Origin: Tridacna crocea | Taxonomy: Eukaryota; Mollusca; Bivalvia; Cardiida; Cardiidae | NCBI GenBank assembly: GCA_943736015.1 | Contig: OX031064.1 | Span: 36,197,361 to 36,261,360, forward strand | Reading direction: 5' to 3' | DNA: 64,000 nucleotides | Shown: positions 20,605 through 30,784 of the stretch, one piece after another | Layout of the letters: every line of letters begins with the position of its first letter | Numbering within the stretch: position 1 is the stretch's first letter | Translations under genes and position numbers: made by a program | Notes under the pieces: model-generated | What the model was told of the DNA's origin: nothing | Databases searched by the model: none | The model's input: only the letters and a program-made list of their open reading frames with translations

Positions 20605-20639
20605 TTCATTTGTCCTTATATTAACTCAAAGAACCATGA

Positions 20640-21245
20640 TATGCTTTCATTTAGACATTATATTTATCGAAAATTCCTTTTTATAATTTCAGTCGAGCTA
20701 TTTATTGAACCAACTGTTCTTGTATAATTGTACGATACCAATTCAACCATATATTGATTCACAGTCATGGCTTTCCATACATTTGTAGCATTAGCCAAGG
20801 TGTTCACATGTCATCCATTACATTATAAACTTCCATTTTCATTTTCTTTTCGAAAAAAAAAAATGCAAGATTTATTTGCTGTCACTGTCACTGTGATCAG
20901 GTAGCTGAGCAACCCAAGGTTGACGGGAATACATACGTCATTGGCATTAAATATGCTGACATGTCATTACTGACGTGAAGGGCCATTAAACAAAGAACCG
21001 AGTCTATTAATATTCAAAAGGGAACGTTAATAATACCGCCAATCATTTAAACTCGCTGTAGAAACTAGAATTGTCAAACGTTTCATATACCCTCCCCATT
21101 TAATCCTTTATTATACACTGACCACTTTTAAAGGTGGATATTTAGAATTTTTACATCTCACCAAATTAAAAAAAATATACATATCACTGAAATTCATTGG
21201 AAAAACTAATATAAATCATCAATAATTAAGATTCATAAAATTAAT
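20640..21245. other. No feature seen
   Basis: AT-rich, no family recognised and no supported frame. A short CACTGTCACTGTG run lies near 20884. Confidence 0.4.
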
Positions 21246-21632
21246 ATTCCCTTAAAAGGTTACGTAGCCTCTTAAGGTATTTTTAGATTTCGTGCCAAAA
21301 AACCAATAAGGCATGATGGGAATGTCACATGACTGGTACGTGACTCATAACGCTTAAATTCCATTACATAACAAACATGTAATAATTGATTTCCATAATG
21401 TCTTCCTCGGACGCTATGTTTGAAACCTCGTCTGTGTATTCCTGTATGTAAATGAGCGAATTGATCATCTAAAAATAAAACGTGTCTCCCGTTGGTGTCA
21501 ACCCGGACCGTAGTATATCTGTAATTTCTCGTGTTGTCGGATGGTTTTAAACTACTGGGGGTTTATGAATGTAACTTAATAGGCTTTTTTGCATTTTTGT
21601 AAAATCATCGTCCCAAAATCTGAAGGGCCATC
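21246..21632. repeat. Dispersed repeat J, copy 3
   Basis: Co-linear with 1-420. It carries a deletion of about 30 bp before GCATTTTTGTAAAATC relative to copies 1 and 2. It abuts an A remnant on the right. Confidence 0.78.
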
Positions 21633-21633
21633 T

Positions 21634-21823
21634 TTAACGCCAGTTAGAAAAGAAGCTTTTGGAAAACAAAGTGGGAAAAGGAGAGTGCTGGTTACCAGTT
21701 TTCCACAGTGTTTTCTATTCTATCGGGGTCGAATTTCATTAATTGAGTCGCATTTAAATTTTTGTCTGCAAATGCTTTCAATTTGGACAAGCTTAAAAAT
21801 TGCCAGTTGACAAAAAGTTAGAT
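21634..21823 (+). mobile_element. Family A MITE, shortened core
   Basis: The long arm GTCTGCAAATGCTTTCAATT is preserved. The core is reduced to GGAGAGTGCTGGTTACCAG then TTTTCCACAG, so the palindrome is broken. The left end is lost. Confidence 0.65.
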
Positions 21824-21858
21824 GCCTGCATTTTATAAAAGTGTCTGTCGCTACTAAA

Positions 21859-21901
21859 TAATAATAATAATTATTATTATTATTAACATTATTATTACTA
21901 C
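21859..21901. repeat. AAT/ATT microsatellite
   Basis: AATAATAATAATTATTATTA continuing with imperfect ATT triplets; the switch from AAT to ATT makes it self-complementary. Confidence 0.85.
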
Positions 21902-21947
21902 AAGAATCTTCCAGATCTTTAATTCGAAAGGATTTTCCCAATTTCGA

Positions 21948-22040
21948 ACGAGCCATGCCCTGTGATTAGGGTGGGGGCTTAATGCATCTACTTTGAGTGT
22001 CGACCAGATCAGCCTGCGCATTCCGCACAGGCTGACCTTC
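21948..22040. mobile_element. MITE family O fragment
   Basis: GAGCCATGCCCTGTGATTAG, GGGGGCTTAATGCATC, then a GATCAGCCTGCGC-N5-GCACAGGCTGACC stem. The left half of an O element. Confidence 0.65.
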
Positions 22041-22274
22041 ATTTACAAAACTGTGACAAAACAGACTGTGTACCAGAGCAATTTCTCAAGAAAATGGATT
22101 TTGACAGCAAATTCTGTGGAAGTCTGCCTATTAAACTCACCACTGTTGGAGAGGTCTGACCTCTCCAATAAATGTATCAAACGGTAACACCCTGGCGGTA
22201 CCAAGAATGACTAGAACGAACCATGACGAACCAACTTATAGCCCGATTCGACCATTATTTTTACACGTATATAT

Positions 22275-22540
22275 ATGTAACTCATCAAGCAAAAAGTGAC
22301 CATCTGGGAATTCTGTACATCTATTAGATGAAAATAGATCAACGATAGTGCAGTTCAGTTTAAGTTGATAATTCTAAAATGACTGTATAACAAGGTACAA
22401 TGACCATTTTTCATACCGAAAATGTCATTAAAGCGAAAAGTGCCAAGCCTGGTCAGCCTGCGCAATTCGCGCAGTCTGACCAGGGTTGACACTTTTCGCA
22501 GTTCCCAGAAGGTCCCTTTTTGCTTGACGGTTCACATGCA
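22275..22540. mobile_element. MITE family P, copy 2
   Basis: GTAACTCATCAAGCAAAAAG and GTCCCTTTTTGCTTGACGG are terminal inverted repeats, with GACCATCTGGGAA / TTCCCAGAAGGTC just inside. A hairpin GGTCAGCCTGCGC-N5-GCGCAGTCTGACC lies near the right end. Co-linear with 11826-12088. Confidence 0.82.
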
Positions 22541-22544
22541 TGTA

Positions 22545-23235
22545 CCTCAGCTGAACTATGGGAAACTTTTACCCCTTTTCACTTTCACAACATATCGTGC
22601 GCAATAAATGTTACAGAACTGCTGACTGTAATTAGGTTCTATCGATTTGTCTGTTATATCATGTATGACAGAATAGCCAATATAGGCATGTCACACATAG
22701 TTTCAAACTCCCGAGTGACACATTGACATTAAAGATAATTCTTGTAAACAGTCGTATGAATATTTTACTGTCTACTTCAGAAACACGTCTATCCATAAAC
22801 TATGGACCGTTTTTTCACAACCTTTTGGACCTTAGGATGAATATTTTAGGTTTGTTTCATTAGCACTTTTATCAGCAGGCTGGTATCTCATTGTCAGGAC
22901 CTAATATTTCCGTAAGCCAGTCCGTGATCAACCAATCAGATCAGTTTTTAGATAGGGATCGGGACTACTTTTATCTAACCCACTGATCAGCCGGAAGTGC
23001 TGAGCGCGTAACTGGGATTTCCCCCTTTGTCAAAAAAGTTCCTGTTTTACGTAGTTTGTTGTGAAACGGAAAGGGTTGTCCGTATACAGATGGGTAGATC
23101 TATTGAATTAATGTCGTCTGTAATGTTTGCAAATAAGATAAGGCTGATCGGGTTTCTTGCTATTCCTCCCTATGACTGTGCAGTGTGATCCTGATTCACT
23201 CTTGATTTCCTTTGACACTACCAAACTTTCTTTTT
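22545..23235. other. No gene seen
   Basis: Mixed sequence without a recognised repeat or a spliced frame. Confidence 0.4.
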
Positions 23236-23252
23236 TCAAAGACAGATGAATG

Positions 23253-23312
23253 GACGGGCGGACAGACGGAAGGACGGGCGGGCAGACAGACAGACAGACG
23301 GACAGACAGACT
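23253..23312. repeat. GACG/GACA simple repeat
   Basis: ACGGGCGGACAGACGGAAGG, GGCAGACAGACAGACAGACG and GGACAGACAGAC tetranucleotide runs. Confidence 0.85.
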
Positions 23313-23579
23313 CAAACGATACACAGTGATGTGGGTACAGATATACACATTTCTTTCTCAGGATAAGATACAGTACTTCAAAATGCCATAGCGACAGGAG
23401 TTCATATTTTATTAATGATAACATTATAGTAACGGATAACGTAACATGTATTTGTAACAATATAAACAGTATTAACAAAAAATGTAAATTGAAACAATAT
23501 AAACAAATATTGAAGAATTATCATTTATGAATGTTGACGAGAAGCACTTTCATTGAATAACCCCTTGCTTTCATTTTAT

Positions 23580-24011
23580 TTAACTCTTTACCAAACGACA
23601 AAATTGTATATTAGTCCAAATTGGTAGCATTTACAGACGACAAAATTAATGATTTCGACTGAAAAAAATGCCATTTGTTTTTTGAAGGATAGAAAACAAT
23701 GTGGGAAAAGGAGAAAATGCTGGTTATCAGCATTTTCTCCTTTTCCCACAATGTTTTCAAAAGGCATTTTCTGTGTAGCAGAGCTCCAGATAAGAGGGAG
23801 TGATGGTATCCTAAATCCATTATTTTTCTTCCAAACACTTTATTGTGGGTACTCATTTGAATCGTCTCGACGAGACGATTCTAATGAGTACCCATAACAT
23901 AGGGTTTTCAGCACTATAACAAACATTTTTAGTTTTGAAATGAAAATCACTCCCTCTATCTCGAGCTCTGTGTAGGTCGTTAAAAGTCGGGATTTTGTGG
24001 TAAAGAGTTAG
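23580..24011 (-). mobile_element. Family A MITE interrupted by a hAT-like element
   Basis: Left arm TTAACTCTTTACCAAACGAC, a perfect core palindrome, then the short arm is cut after GGCATTTTCTGTGTAG and resumes at GTCGTTAAAAGTCGGG, ending GGTAAAGAGTTAG. Without the insert it would be about 230 bp. Confidence 0.88.
23779..23967. mobile_element. hAT-like MITE (element I) nested in an A copy
   Basis: Starts CAGAGCTCCAGATAAGAGGG and ends inverted (CACTCCCTCTATCTCGAGCT). It is flanked by the 8-bp direct repeat CTGTGTAG (23771-23778, 23968-23975). An 8-bp duplication and a CAGAG/CAGGG start fit the hAT superfamily. The centre holds a hairpin, GGGTACTCATTTGAATCG-TCTC... and its complement. The left end could also be read with a 5-bp duplication (TGTAG). 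Confidence 0.75.
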
Positions 24012-24059
24012 ATGAGACTTGTCCATGGTGGAAAGTACCCGGAATATTGATTAAACAAT

Positions 24060-24262
24060 TTCAGCACCTTCGGCAAAAACAAGGACACTAAAGGTGCAGT
24101 CCGATCTTTTATCTATACCGTTCCCTTGATAACACCTAGGCTGCTAAGCGCGAAGCGAACCATTGACCTATTGCGGACTGTGTAGATTAAGATCAGATTT
24201 TGGATATACAATGTCCGTTCAGGAGAACTTTTCGCCAAACAAAAAGTTTGAAATAGTATAAA
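24060..24262 (+). mobile_element. Family D fragment(s)
   Basis: GGCTGCTAAGCGCGAAGC, ATTGCGGACTGTGTAGATTA and AGATCAGATTTTGG..ACAATGTCCG give a D element with a decayed stem at 24147-24262. Just upstream GGTGCAGTCCGATCTTTTATC is another D-like stem half. Confidence 0.6.
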
Positions 24263-24269
24263 TCGGGTT

Positions 24270-24835
24270 TTTACCATCTTCGCAAGCCAAGGGTTACGAT
24301 CCACTACGCTACTCTACCCTTGGCGGATTGAGCTTGATTTCGACAATCACCCGATACGCATTTTCATTGGTTGCAGCTAGCTCTAACTGTATCAAATCAA
24401 ATCGCTCGTAGCTTTTCATCTTTGATAAAAATAGAACAGTGTCGCGATGAAAATAGAAGGTAAACATGATTACCTACGTGGATGTGTGCAGGATCTGTAA
24501 TGATTTATTACCTAAGAAAGCATAGACGAACAATATTTACATAAAGTTTCAATGTGACCAATCAATTATCAGATGTTTTAAACTATATCCCAGCACCTGA
24601 CCATGGAATGTCGAAGTACGTTTATGGTTATTGCTTCATGTTGAATTATTGTATTCGTAAGCGTTTTGTAAAACGAAATTTCATTGGCTATAAGAAATAT
24701 GATGTAAAGGGAGATAATAAGCAGCATCCAATGGGGGGGCGTGTCACGGGAATCTCGAAATCGGGCTCAATCCGCCAAGGTAAGATCCACGTAGTAATCG
24801 TAACCTTGGCTTACGAAGATGGGATTTTACTATCG
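24270..24835. mobile_element. Terminal-inverted-repeat element G, copy 1
   Basis: CATCTTCGCAAGCCAAGGG-TTACGATCCACTACG at the left and CGTAGTAATCGTAACCTTGG-CTTACGAAGATG at the right are inverted. Just inside, CTTGGCGGATTGAGC pairs with GCTCAATCCGCCAAGG. Copy 2 (60050-60475) is co-linear for most of its length, with a deletion. The 109-residue frame at 24554-24883 is not kept open in copy 2, so it is not a conserved protein. Confidence 0.8.
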
Positions 24836-24862
24836 GTTACTAACTTCTATCGCAAGATAATG

Positions 24863-25235
24863 CTTAAAGTAGTAGACCCCTAATAGAAAACAGCTATTTC
24901 CACAATAATATTAGCCTACAAAATTTGCTATGATTAAAAAACAAGTGTTATTGTACTGCTTTAACCAAGCCACTTTTCCCTTTTTGTCTTTTCTAGAATT
25001 ATAATTCATAAATCTAAAACCACTATATTTCCATTACAAAGAGAGATAGTAATTTCCTCCCTTTTCTGGAAACTAACTAAAGTATCTACAAATAATTTCA
25101 AGATAGGCATATAGAAATTTCTGGTCGGTTAAAAATATACAAAAGTATTATACCTGTATAAATCCGTATTTATCAACTATCAAGAAAACTTTATGCAATG
25201 CAGCACTACAAGTATTAGGGGTCTACTACCTTAAG
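24863..25235. mobile_element. Element H with 23-bp terminal inverted repeats; holds a MITE empty site
   Basis: CTTAAAGTAGTAGACCCC-TAATA at the left is matched by TATTAGGGGTCTACTACC-TTAAG at the right (one mismatch). The interior (AAAACAGCTATTTC, TGTACTGCTTTAAC, AAATAATTTCAAGATAG, TCTGGTCGGTTAAAAAT) matches 56550-57095. In that copy a family A element occupies the TTAA that is empty here at 25129-25132. Confidence 0.82.
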
Positions 25236-25254
25236 TCAAGAGTGGCTGATGAGA

Positions 25255-25380
25255 CAGGGCTCCAGATCAGAGTGAGCGATGGTATTGCAAATCAATTATT
25301 TCTCTTCCAAACCCTATGTTGTGGGTACTCATTAGAATTGTCTCTATGAGACAATTTTAATGAGTACCCATAACAAAAGG
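25255..25380. mobile_element. hAT-like element I, left part
   Basis: CAGGGCTCCAGATCAGAGTG, then TCTTCCAAACCCTATGTTGT and the hairpin GGGTACTCATTAGAATTGTC / GACAATTTTAATGAGTACCC. Co-linear with 23779-23920; the right end is missing. Confidence 0.68.
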
Positions 25381-25384
25381 TTTA

Positions 25385-25880
25385 AGTATTTTCAAATTTG
25401 AACTCAACATCGAAAGGTAGACTGGTCATTCAACATACAGAAAATCAACTAGTAGCAAATAGTTTCGACTCAGGTCAGCCTGTCGTTACTGTTAGCAAAT
25501 GAATTAGGCCCCTTTTTTTTACAGAGCATTGCTAATTAATATTGATCAGTCGAAATTAGACGACCTGCGAAACACACGGCGCTAAATTGACAAACATGAT
25601 CATTATGGATTTTTTTTTTAGTCAGCATTTAATGCAATATCTTCCAGGATTTTTTCCCGTGTATTGCATTCATACTGGTCCATAGTTTTGGTGCTCTTGC
25701 TTCAAAAAATTTTTGCAGATTGCAGAAGGCGACTGTCAGCCGACATTTCTCGATTTGAGAAAGATCACACTTGCTAAAAACTTAGCAGTCAATGTAGAAA
25801 CGGCTTACAAGCAATTTCTCTTCTTTGACCAAAGTTTTATCACTTGATTTTATTCCATTATGTCAGACCTAGTGTTACAA
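25385..25880. other. O fragment, otherwise nothing recognised
   Basis: TTTCGACTCAGGTCAGCCTG near 25463 and AAATGAATTAGGCCCCTTTT are pieces of family O. The rest shows no gene. Confidence 0.45.
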
Positions 25881-26109
25881 TTAATTCCTTTACCAAAGAT
25901 TTCCTGGTTTTACGGCCCAGTAGAAGAAGCCTTCTGAAAACATTGTGGGAAAAGGAGAAAATGCTGGTAACCAGCATTTTCTCCTTTTCCAACAAGGTTT
26001 TCTACTCTTCTAAAGTCAAGTTACAATTTTTGAGTCACGTTTATTTTGTCGTCTGCAAATGCTTTGAATTTGGACAAGTGTAAAGTTCTGTAGTTTAGTA
26101 AAGAGTTAA
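25881..26109 (+). mobile_element. TTAA MITE family A
   Basis: TTAATTCCTTTACCAAAG...TTAGTAAAGAGTTAA. The core is near-perfect (CCAACAAGG in the right arm). Closest by eye to 3331-3560. Confidence 0.85.
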
Positions 26110-26124
26110 TTAGCAGCACACTGG

Positions 26125-26200
26125 GACCGGTATCTCAGTTGATTACATACAGAGCAAGGCAACCAGGGGTCCCTGGTTCGAGTCCAAAATCAGCAGGATT
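26125..26200 (+). repeat. tRNA-like SINE head
   Basis: GGTATCTCAGTTGATTACA resembles an A box and GGTTCGAGTCC (26175-26185) is a good B box about 45 bp later, with CCAGGGGTCCCTGG between them. A tRNA-derived SINE or tRNA pseudogene; no acceptor stem pairing was found. It runs directly into a left-truncated A element. Confidence 0.5.
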
Positions 26201-26241
26201 AATTTTCGGGGATTAGAAATAAGTAAGTAAGAAATAAGTTG

Positions 26242-26372
26242 TGAAGGGTAGAAAACATTGTGGGAAAAGGAGAAAATGCTGGTTACCAGCATTTTCTCCT
26301 TTTCCCACAATGTTTTCTAAAGGCTTCTTTCTCAGGGGCGTCAAAAGTAGGGATTGTGTGGTAATGGGTTAA
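26242..26372 (-). mobile_element. Family A MITE, left arm missing
   Basis: Begins inside the long arm at GTGAAGGGTAGAAAACATTG, keeps a perfect core and the short arm to GGTAATGGGTTAA. The truncation point meets the tail of the tRNA-like repeat. Confidence 0.78.
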
Positions 26373-26792
26373 CATTAATGTTTTGCATAGTATCCACGAA
26401 AAATAACTTTAGGAAAGTACAGACAGATACACTTGCCGTCACGATATCACTAAAATAATGTTGCATACGGGGTTTAACACCAAACAAACAAATAACAAAA
26501 ACAACAACAACAACAACAACAACAAAATCAAATTGATAATTCTTTTTTTTTCAAGAAAATTTTTAAATATCGTCCGATGCAGATTTATCTAGATCTAAAA
26601 GCTGTAAATGTAAATTCGCTTTTCATTTTACCATGGCGTTATGCTGACTTTCCGCGCAGCCTTTGATGTTTTAAGTTATGTGTCATGCATTATTGAAATT
26701 GCACGTTACATGGCCACAACAATAGCTTGTAAATATTTGAAACAATATGCATTCAATCGAAACTACTGCACTTCACCCTGTCTGCTCCAAGC
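26372..26792. other. AAC microsatellite and unassigned sequence
   Basis: CAACAACAACAACAACAAC at about 26500-26525; nothing else recognised. Confidence 0.5.
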
Positions 26793-27021
26793 TTAACTCA
26801 TTACAAAACGACAAAATTTTAGGTTTGTCCAGACCAAAAGCATTTGCAGATGACAAAATAAATGTGACTAAAAATTTGAAACTTGTTTTGTGACGGGTAG
26901 AAAACATAGTGGGAAAAGGAGAAAATGCTGGTTACCAGCATTTTCTCCTTTTCCCACCATGTTTTCTAAAGGCTTCTTCCTCAGGGTCGTCAAAAGTAGG
27001 AATTGTGTGGTGATGGAATAA
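26793..27021 (-). mobile_element. Family A MITE
   Basis: TTAACTCATTACAAAACGAC at the left; right end GGTGATGGAATAA has lost the terminal GGGTTAA. Core perfect except CCACCATG. Confidence 0.82.
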
Positions 27022-27039
27022 AGTGGAGTATTTTTTTTG

Positions 27040-27150
27040 CCGACTGTGTAGATTAAATTAAGACTGTCCTCTGCGAACAGAGTAGATCAAGATCAGACTG
27101 CTATAAAATGCAGACTGATCTTTGATCTTCTCTGTCCGTTCTTTTTTTTA
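27040..27150 (+). mobile_element. Family D fragment
   Basis: GACTGTGTAGATTAAATTAA, then CAGAGTAGATCAAGATCAG and CTGATCTTTGATC..TCTGTCCG. A D stem with a partly duplicated left flank. Confidence 0.55.
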
Positions 27151-27620
27151 AACATTGTCGTGGGGAAAAAACACTTCTTTGCGATGCTTTGGTTTGTTTT
27201 CAAAACTGTCAAGTATATTTCATTTTACGCTTGAACTCTTTACGAAACAAAAAAATTCCCGATTGTACAACTTGAAACATTGGCAGAAAACTGAGATCAG
27301 GATTAATGGTCCATCATTTAATTATTCTAACTATTGGAAAATGATAAATCGATAGTAAAAAATCGAAAGAAATGTCCTCAGAACTCGGTCAACAGTCTGT
27401 TTATTCTTGCGCATGTTGTACTATTTTTTGCTCGCTGTATCTGTTTACCGCTTTTGAAACTCTATTAGACCTGTTCAGCACGAAAGCGGTGCAGACGACA
27501 AAGTGAATGTGGCTAAATCGATGGCATCTTTATCTCAAAGGAGACAAAACATTGTGGAAAACAGAGATGTCCATTTAAATTCTTATCATTCTAAAGAAAA
27601 CTCAAAAATATATATAAAAT
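27150..27620. other. Degenerate A fragments, no gene
   Basis: AACTCTTTACGAAACAAAA near 27235 and AGACAAAACATTGTGGAAAAC near 27544 are remnants of A arms. No supported frame. Confidence 0.35.
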
Positions 27621-27624
27621 CTAG

Positions 27625-27720
27625 TTTTGACTGCGCATTCCGGGCAGGCTGACCCGAGTCGACACTTTTTGCAGATGCAGAAGCCCCCCTTGTTACAGAG
27701 CGTGGTCCTTTCATTCTGCG
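27625..27720. mobile_element. MITE family O, right fragment
   Basis: GGGCAGGCTGACCCGAGTCG, ACACTTTTTGCAG and AGCCCCCCTTGTTACAGAG. It abuts the TTAA of the next MITE. Confidence 0.6.
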
Positions 27721-27951
27721 TTAACCCTTTACCTGATATGCCAATTTTGGGGCTCTTCCATTTCAGCAGCAAATAAAGATATGATGTCAAAAATATGGAC
27801 AAATAAGGATACAAATATCTGAATGAATGGAAAACATTGTGGGAAAAGGAGAAATTGCTCGTTACGAGCAATTTCTCCTTTTCCTACAATGTTTTCAAAA
27901 GCTGTCTCTTGTTAATACGTCAAAATGAGTATCTATGGAGTAAAAGGTTAA
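27721..27951. mobile_element. TTAA MITE, B/C mosaic
   Basis: The left arm (ATGCCAATTTTGGGGCTC, AAATAAAGATATGATGTC) is unique in the window. The core is the perfect C palindrome (GGAGAAATTGCTCG-TTACGAGCAATTTCTCC). The right end (AAAATGAGTATCTATGGAG-TAAAAGGTTAA) is the B terminus. TTAA is present at both ends. Confidence 0.85.
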
Positions 27952-28172
27952 AAAGAAACGATGTGTCTCGATATACCTCGAAAGGATTTTTTCGAGAGTA
28001 ATCATTAGTAGGGACGTTGCAATAAGCCTGCTAAATGTACATGCCAAATGAATAAACTTATGTTAGACCGTGCATGTTCTGATCAAATGCACTTTAAACA
28101 AAGATTAAAGGAGAAAAACGAGAACATTAATAGCAAATGTTTAGTAACAAGTACAAAAAATAAGTTACTTTC

Positions 28173-28440
28173 TTAACCCTTTACCCCATTAGGCATTTCT
28201 ATGGTATCTGTTATTGACCCTAAATAACAGCAAGGATGAAGCTGTTTCTTATGCATATATGACACCTTTTGATAGCATGGAAAACATTGTGGCAAAAGGT
28301 GAAATTGCTCGTCACGAGCAATTTCACCTTTTGCCACAATGTTTTCCAAAGGCTCCTACAAGCAATGCGTAGAAATCAGTATCTATGGAGTAAAGGTTAA
28401 ATTCTGTGTAGAAATGAGTATCTATGGAGTAAAGGGTTAA
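28173..28440 (+). mobile_element. TTAA MITE family B with duplicated 3' end
   Basis: Perfect B core (GGTGAAATTGCTCGTCACG-AGCAATTTCACC). The last 40 bp (TGTAGAAATGAGTATC, TATGGAGTAAAGGG, TTAA) occur twice, so there is a TTAA at 28397 as well as at 28437. Confidence 0.88.
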
Positions 28441-29636
28441 TACATGCAAAGGAAACCTTCATCAGTAACACGTACGGAAAGTTTATAAGGGATACGTACA
28501 ATCGGAAAAGTAAGGTGGCGTATTTCTGCCACAAAATACGAGATAGCTATGATGAGAATTTTAGAAAACTACCAAAATAAATTGATGTTCCCTAGAAGTT
28601 TTATCGAGATAGTAAAGAATTTCATGCAAAAAAAAAATCATCCCGATAAACTTCATGTCTTGACGCAAATTTTCTCAATTGTGCACGAAGGGAGCTGACA
28701 TCTGAGATAGAATTATCGTGATAGTAATATTCCTTTCTCGCTATCTATAAATAGGATCTCATCATTTGGATGAACTTACAAGATTGCAGTTAGTAAAATT
28801 TCGAATCAGAAAGACCAATCGAAATGCCTTCTATGAACAACTTTACAACCATTCAGGGAATTGGAGAATTCATATGGTTATAGACTGAGATATCTCGAGA
28901 CTGTATCTAATTATGGATACTGCGAATGTCAGTTGTGGGCACGAAAGCAAAAATCAAAGTACTGAAAGTACTGACAGACTAGCGAATTTGAAATAAGTGG
29001 CTATAGTAAAGATAAAACTTGGTGGGTTTATACAAGATTGAGGAAAACTTGTAAAATTCAGGTTTGAGTCAACTGCATGTCCACCGGCTCATTGCGGTTA
29101 TTAAGTTCTGTCCGAATCCAGTTCAATCCATTGATTTAACCCAACGCTCTTTACGCCTAATTTGGCAAAATAAGAAAAACTATAAATACTTTGTTAACAT
29201 TTAGTTGAAAACAAGTTATTTCGTTGAAATGATATCCCTTAAAAAAACTTCTTTAATAGAAACATACCAGAGGTTCCGCGTTTTGTATGTACACGTGACC
29301 TTTTCGTTATTGGTCCATAAAAAATACGCTAAGACCTCCCCTTTTTTTATAACATGGCATTTCAATAAATGAAAATAAATTTTGCTTGTTTTTTGGCTTT
29401 TGATAAACAATATAAATATGAAGGTTCATAAAATTTTGTCCTTTAGATATAATTAAAGGGATATCGGTTCAAAAAGGAAATATACATCAAGTCCCCTTTT
29501 TCCATGGCAGAACATCAAATGAAAAAATACCTATATCAGTGGTATATCATAAGGAACACATGTACAAAGTTTAATAAATTTTCAAAGAGGATTTTATGAG
29601 ATATATGTCCGGACGGGCAAATGAACAGATAGACAG
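28441..29636. other. Longest repeat-poor stretch; no gene found
   Basis: About 1.2 kb without A-P family repeats. No splice-supported frame, tRNA or known motif. The 64-residue minus frame at 29216-29410 is AT-rich with no domain. It may be ordinary intergenic DNA. Confidence 0.4.
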
Positions 29637-29800
29637 TGTATATTATATCAGATTGCACAGACTGCAGTCTGATCTTGGATTCACACTGTCCAATAAAGGT
29701 ATATTTTTTTTCTCCAAAATGTAACTTTGAAAAATAGGAATATTCAGGTTTTTTTATCAGCTTGAAAGTTTCTTTTTAGCAGATGAAGAATTAAGCTTAA
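29637..29800 (+). mobile_element. Family D MITE, left end missing
   Basis: ATCAGATTGCACAGACTGCA-GTCTGATC stem shortened at the loop, then CACTGTCCAATAAAGG, GTTTTTTTATCAGCTTGAAAG and TAGCAGATGAAG. Confidence 0.6.
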
Positions 29801-29833
29801 TGGATTATAAATTTTATCAACAGCATAAGATAA

Positions 29834-30078
29834 TTAAAATCTTTACAAAACAAAACAAAAAAAAAAAAAAAAAAAAAAAAATCATTTGTCCAAACTCAAA
29901 GCTGTACCAGATTATAAACGTAAAATATGGCTCAATCGATGAAAACTAATGCTAAAAGGGCAGAAAGCAATTTGGAAAAAGGAGGATTTGCTGGTTGCCA
30001 ACATTTTCTCCTTTTCCTGCTATGTTTTCACGGGGCATCTTACCCAGTGTAGTTAAATTTTGTGATCGCATAGTAGAG
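29834..30078 (-). mobile_element. Degenerate family A MITE with poly(A) expansion
   Basis: TTAAAATCTTTACAAAAC, then an A-run of about 25, TTTGTCCAAACTCAAAGC, a decayed core (GGAGGATTTGCTGGTTGCC-AACATTTTCTCC) and a diverged short arm. The A-run sits where other copies have GACAAAATTTTAG. Confidence 0.6.
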
Positions 30079-30089
30079 TGTGAACATCC

Positions 30090-30780
30090 AATACGTAAAA
30101 TAACAGTTTAACGCACCAGGTTCACCTACATAATGATCTGAACAATGAATGACTGAAGATATGACAAGGGTTCCCTGGACAGTGAACATTAATGTTACTG
30201 GGATTTGCTACAAGTTACCTTGGTGTATCTATTTTTAGATTCATTGATAATGCTACTGTGTAGGAATAGATGTATGTGTAAGTGCCTGATTTGCATAAGT
30301 GACTTACTTTACATACAAGGAAACATCTTGTACCTTATCAATGCCATATTGTTCAGTCTATTATTTTTTGAAGTCGACATGTTCAAATCGTGATAGTAGA
30401 GATTTTATGTTCAGTTTTGTCAAAATCGTCATATATAATCGATTTAATATTACTAATAGAAAGAATTATTTTTCTGCGAGACAGTATTTGGCAACTGTGG
30501 GGGTTTTTGTTTACATTAAGTCTGGCTCAATCTGGATACTTATACACCAGCTTCGCTAGTCTAAAACTCATGATAACAGATTGTCGCAATATCTTTATCG
30601 TAAAAACAATTCATTATCTAGATAATAATTCCAGGAACCTTTGTTTTACCACGATAGTTCTCTTGAAATATCACAGTAGAGCTCTATCTCGTATCTCGCA
30701 GCAGAAATATGCCACCATAGAAAACTTTGCTGTTTACGCTTACAAAACAGAAACTTACGTCATAGAAGTACTAAGCAAAA
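30090..30780. other. No supported gene
   Basis: Overlapping frames of 62-134 residues are present (longest 30390-30794, plus). They have AT-rich composition, no domain and no splice context that I can defend. Confidence 0.35.
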
Positions 30781-30784
30781 CGCG

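Noticed and set aside
24554-24883. 109-residue plus-strand frame inside element G
   Set aside because: Not conserved in the second G copy, and it includes terminal inverted repeat sequence.
26125-26200. Functional tRNA gene
   Set aside because: A and B boxes are present but no acceptor or anticodon stems can be paired, so it is better seen as a SINE head or pseudogene. The same holds for 14190 and 51931.
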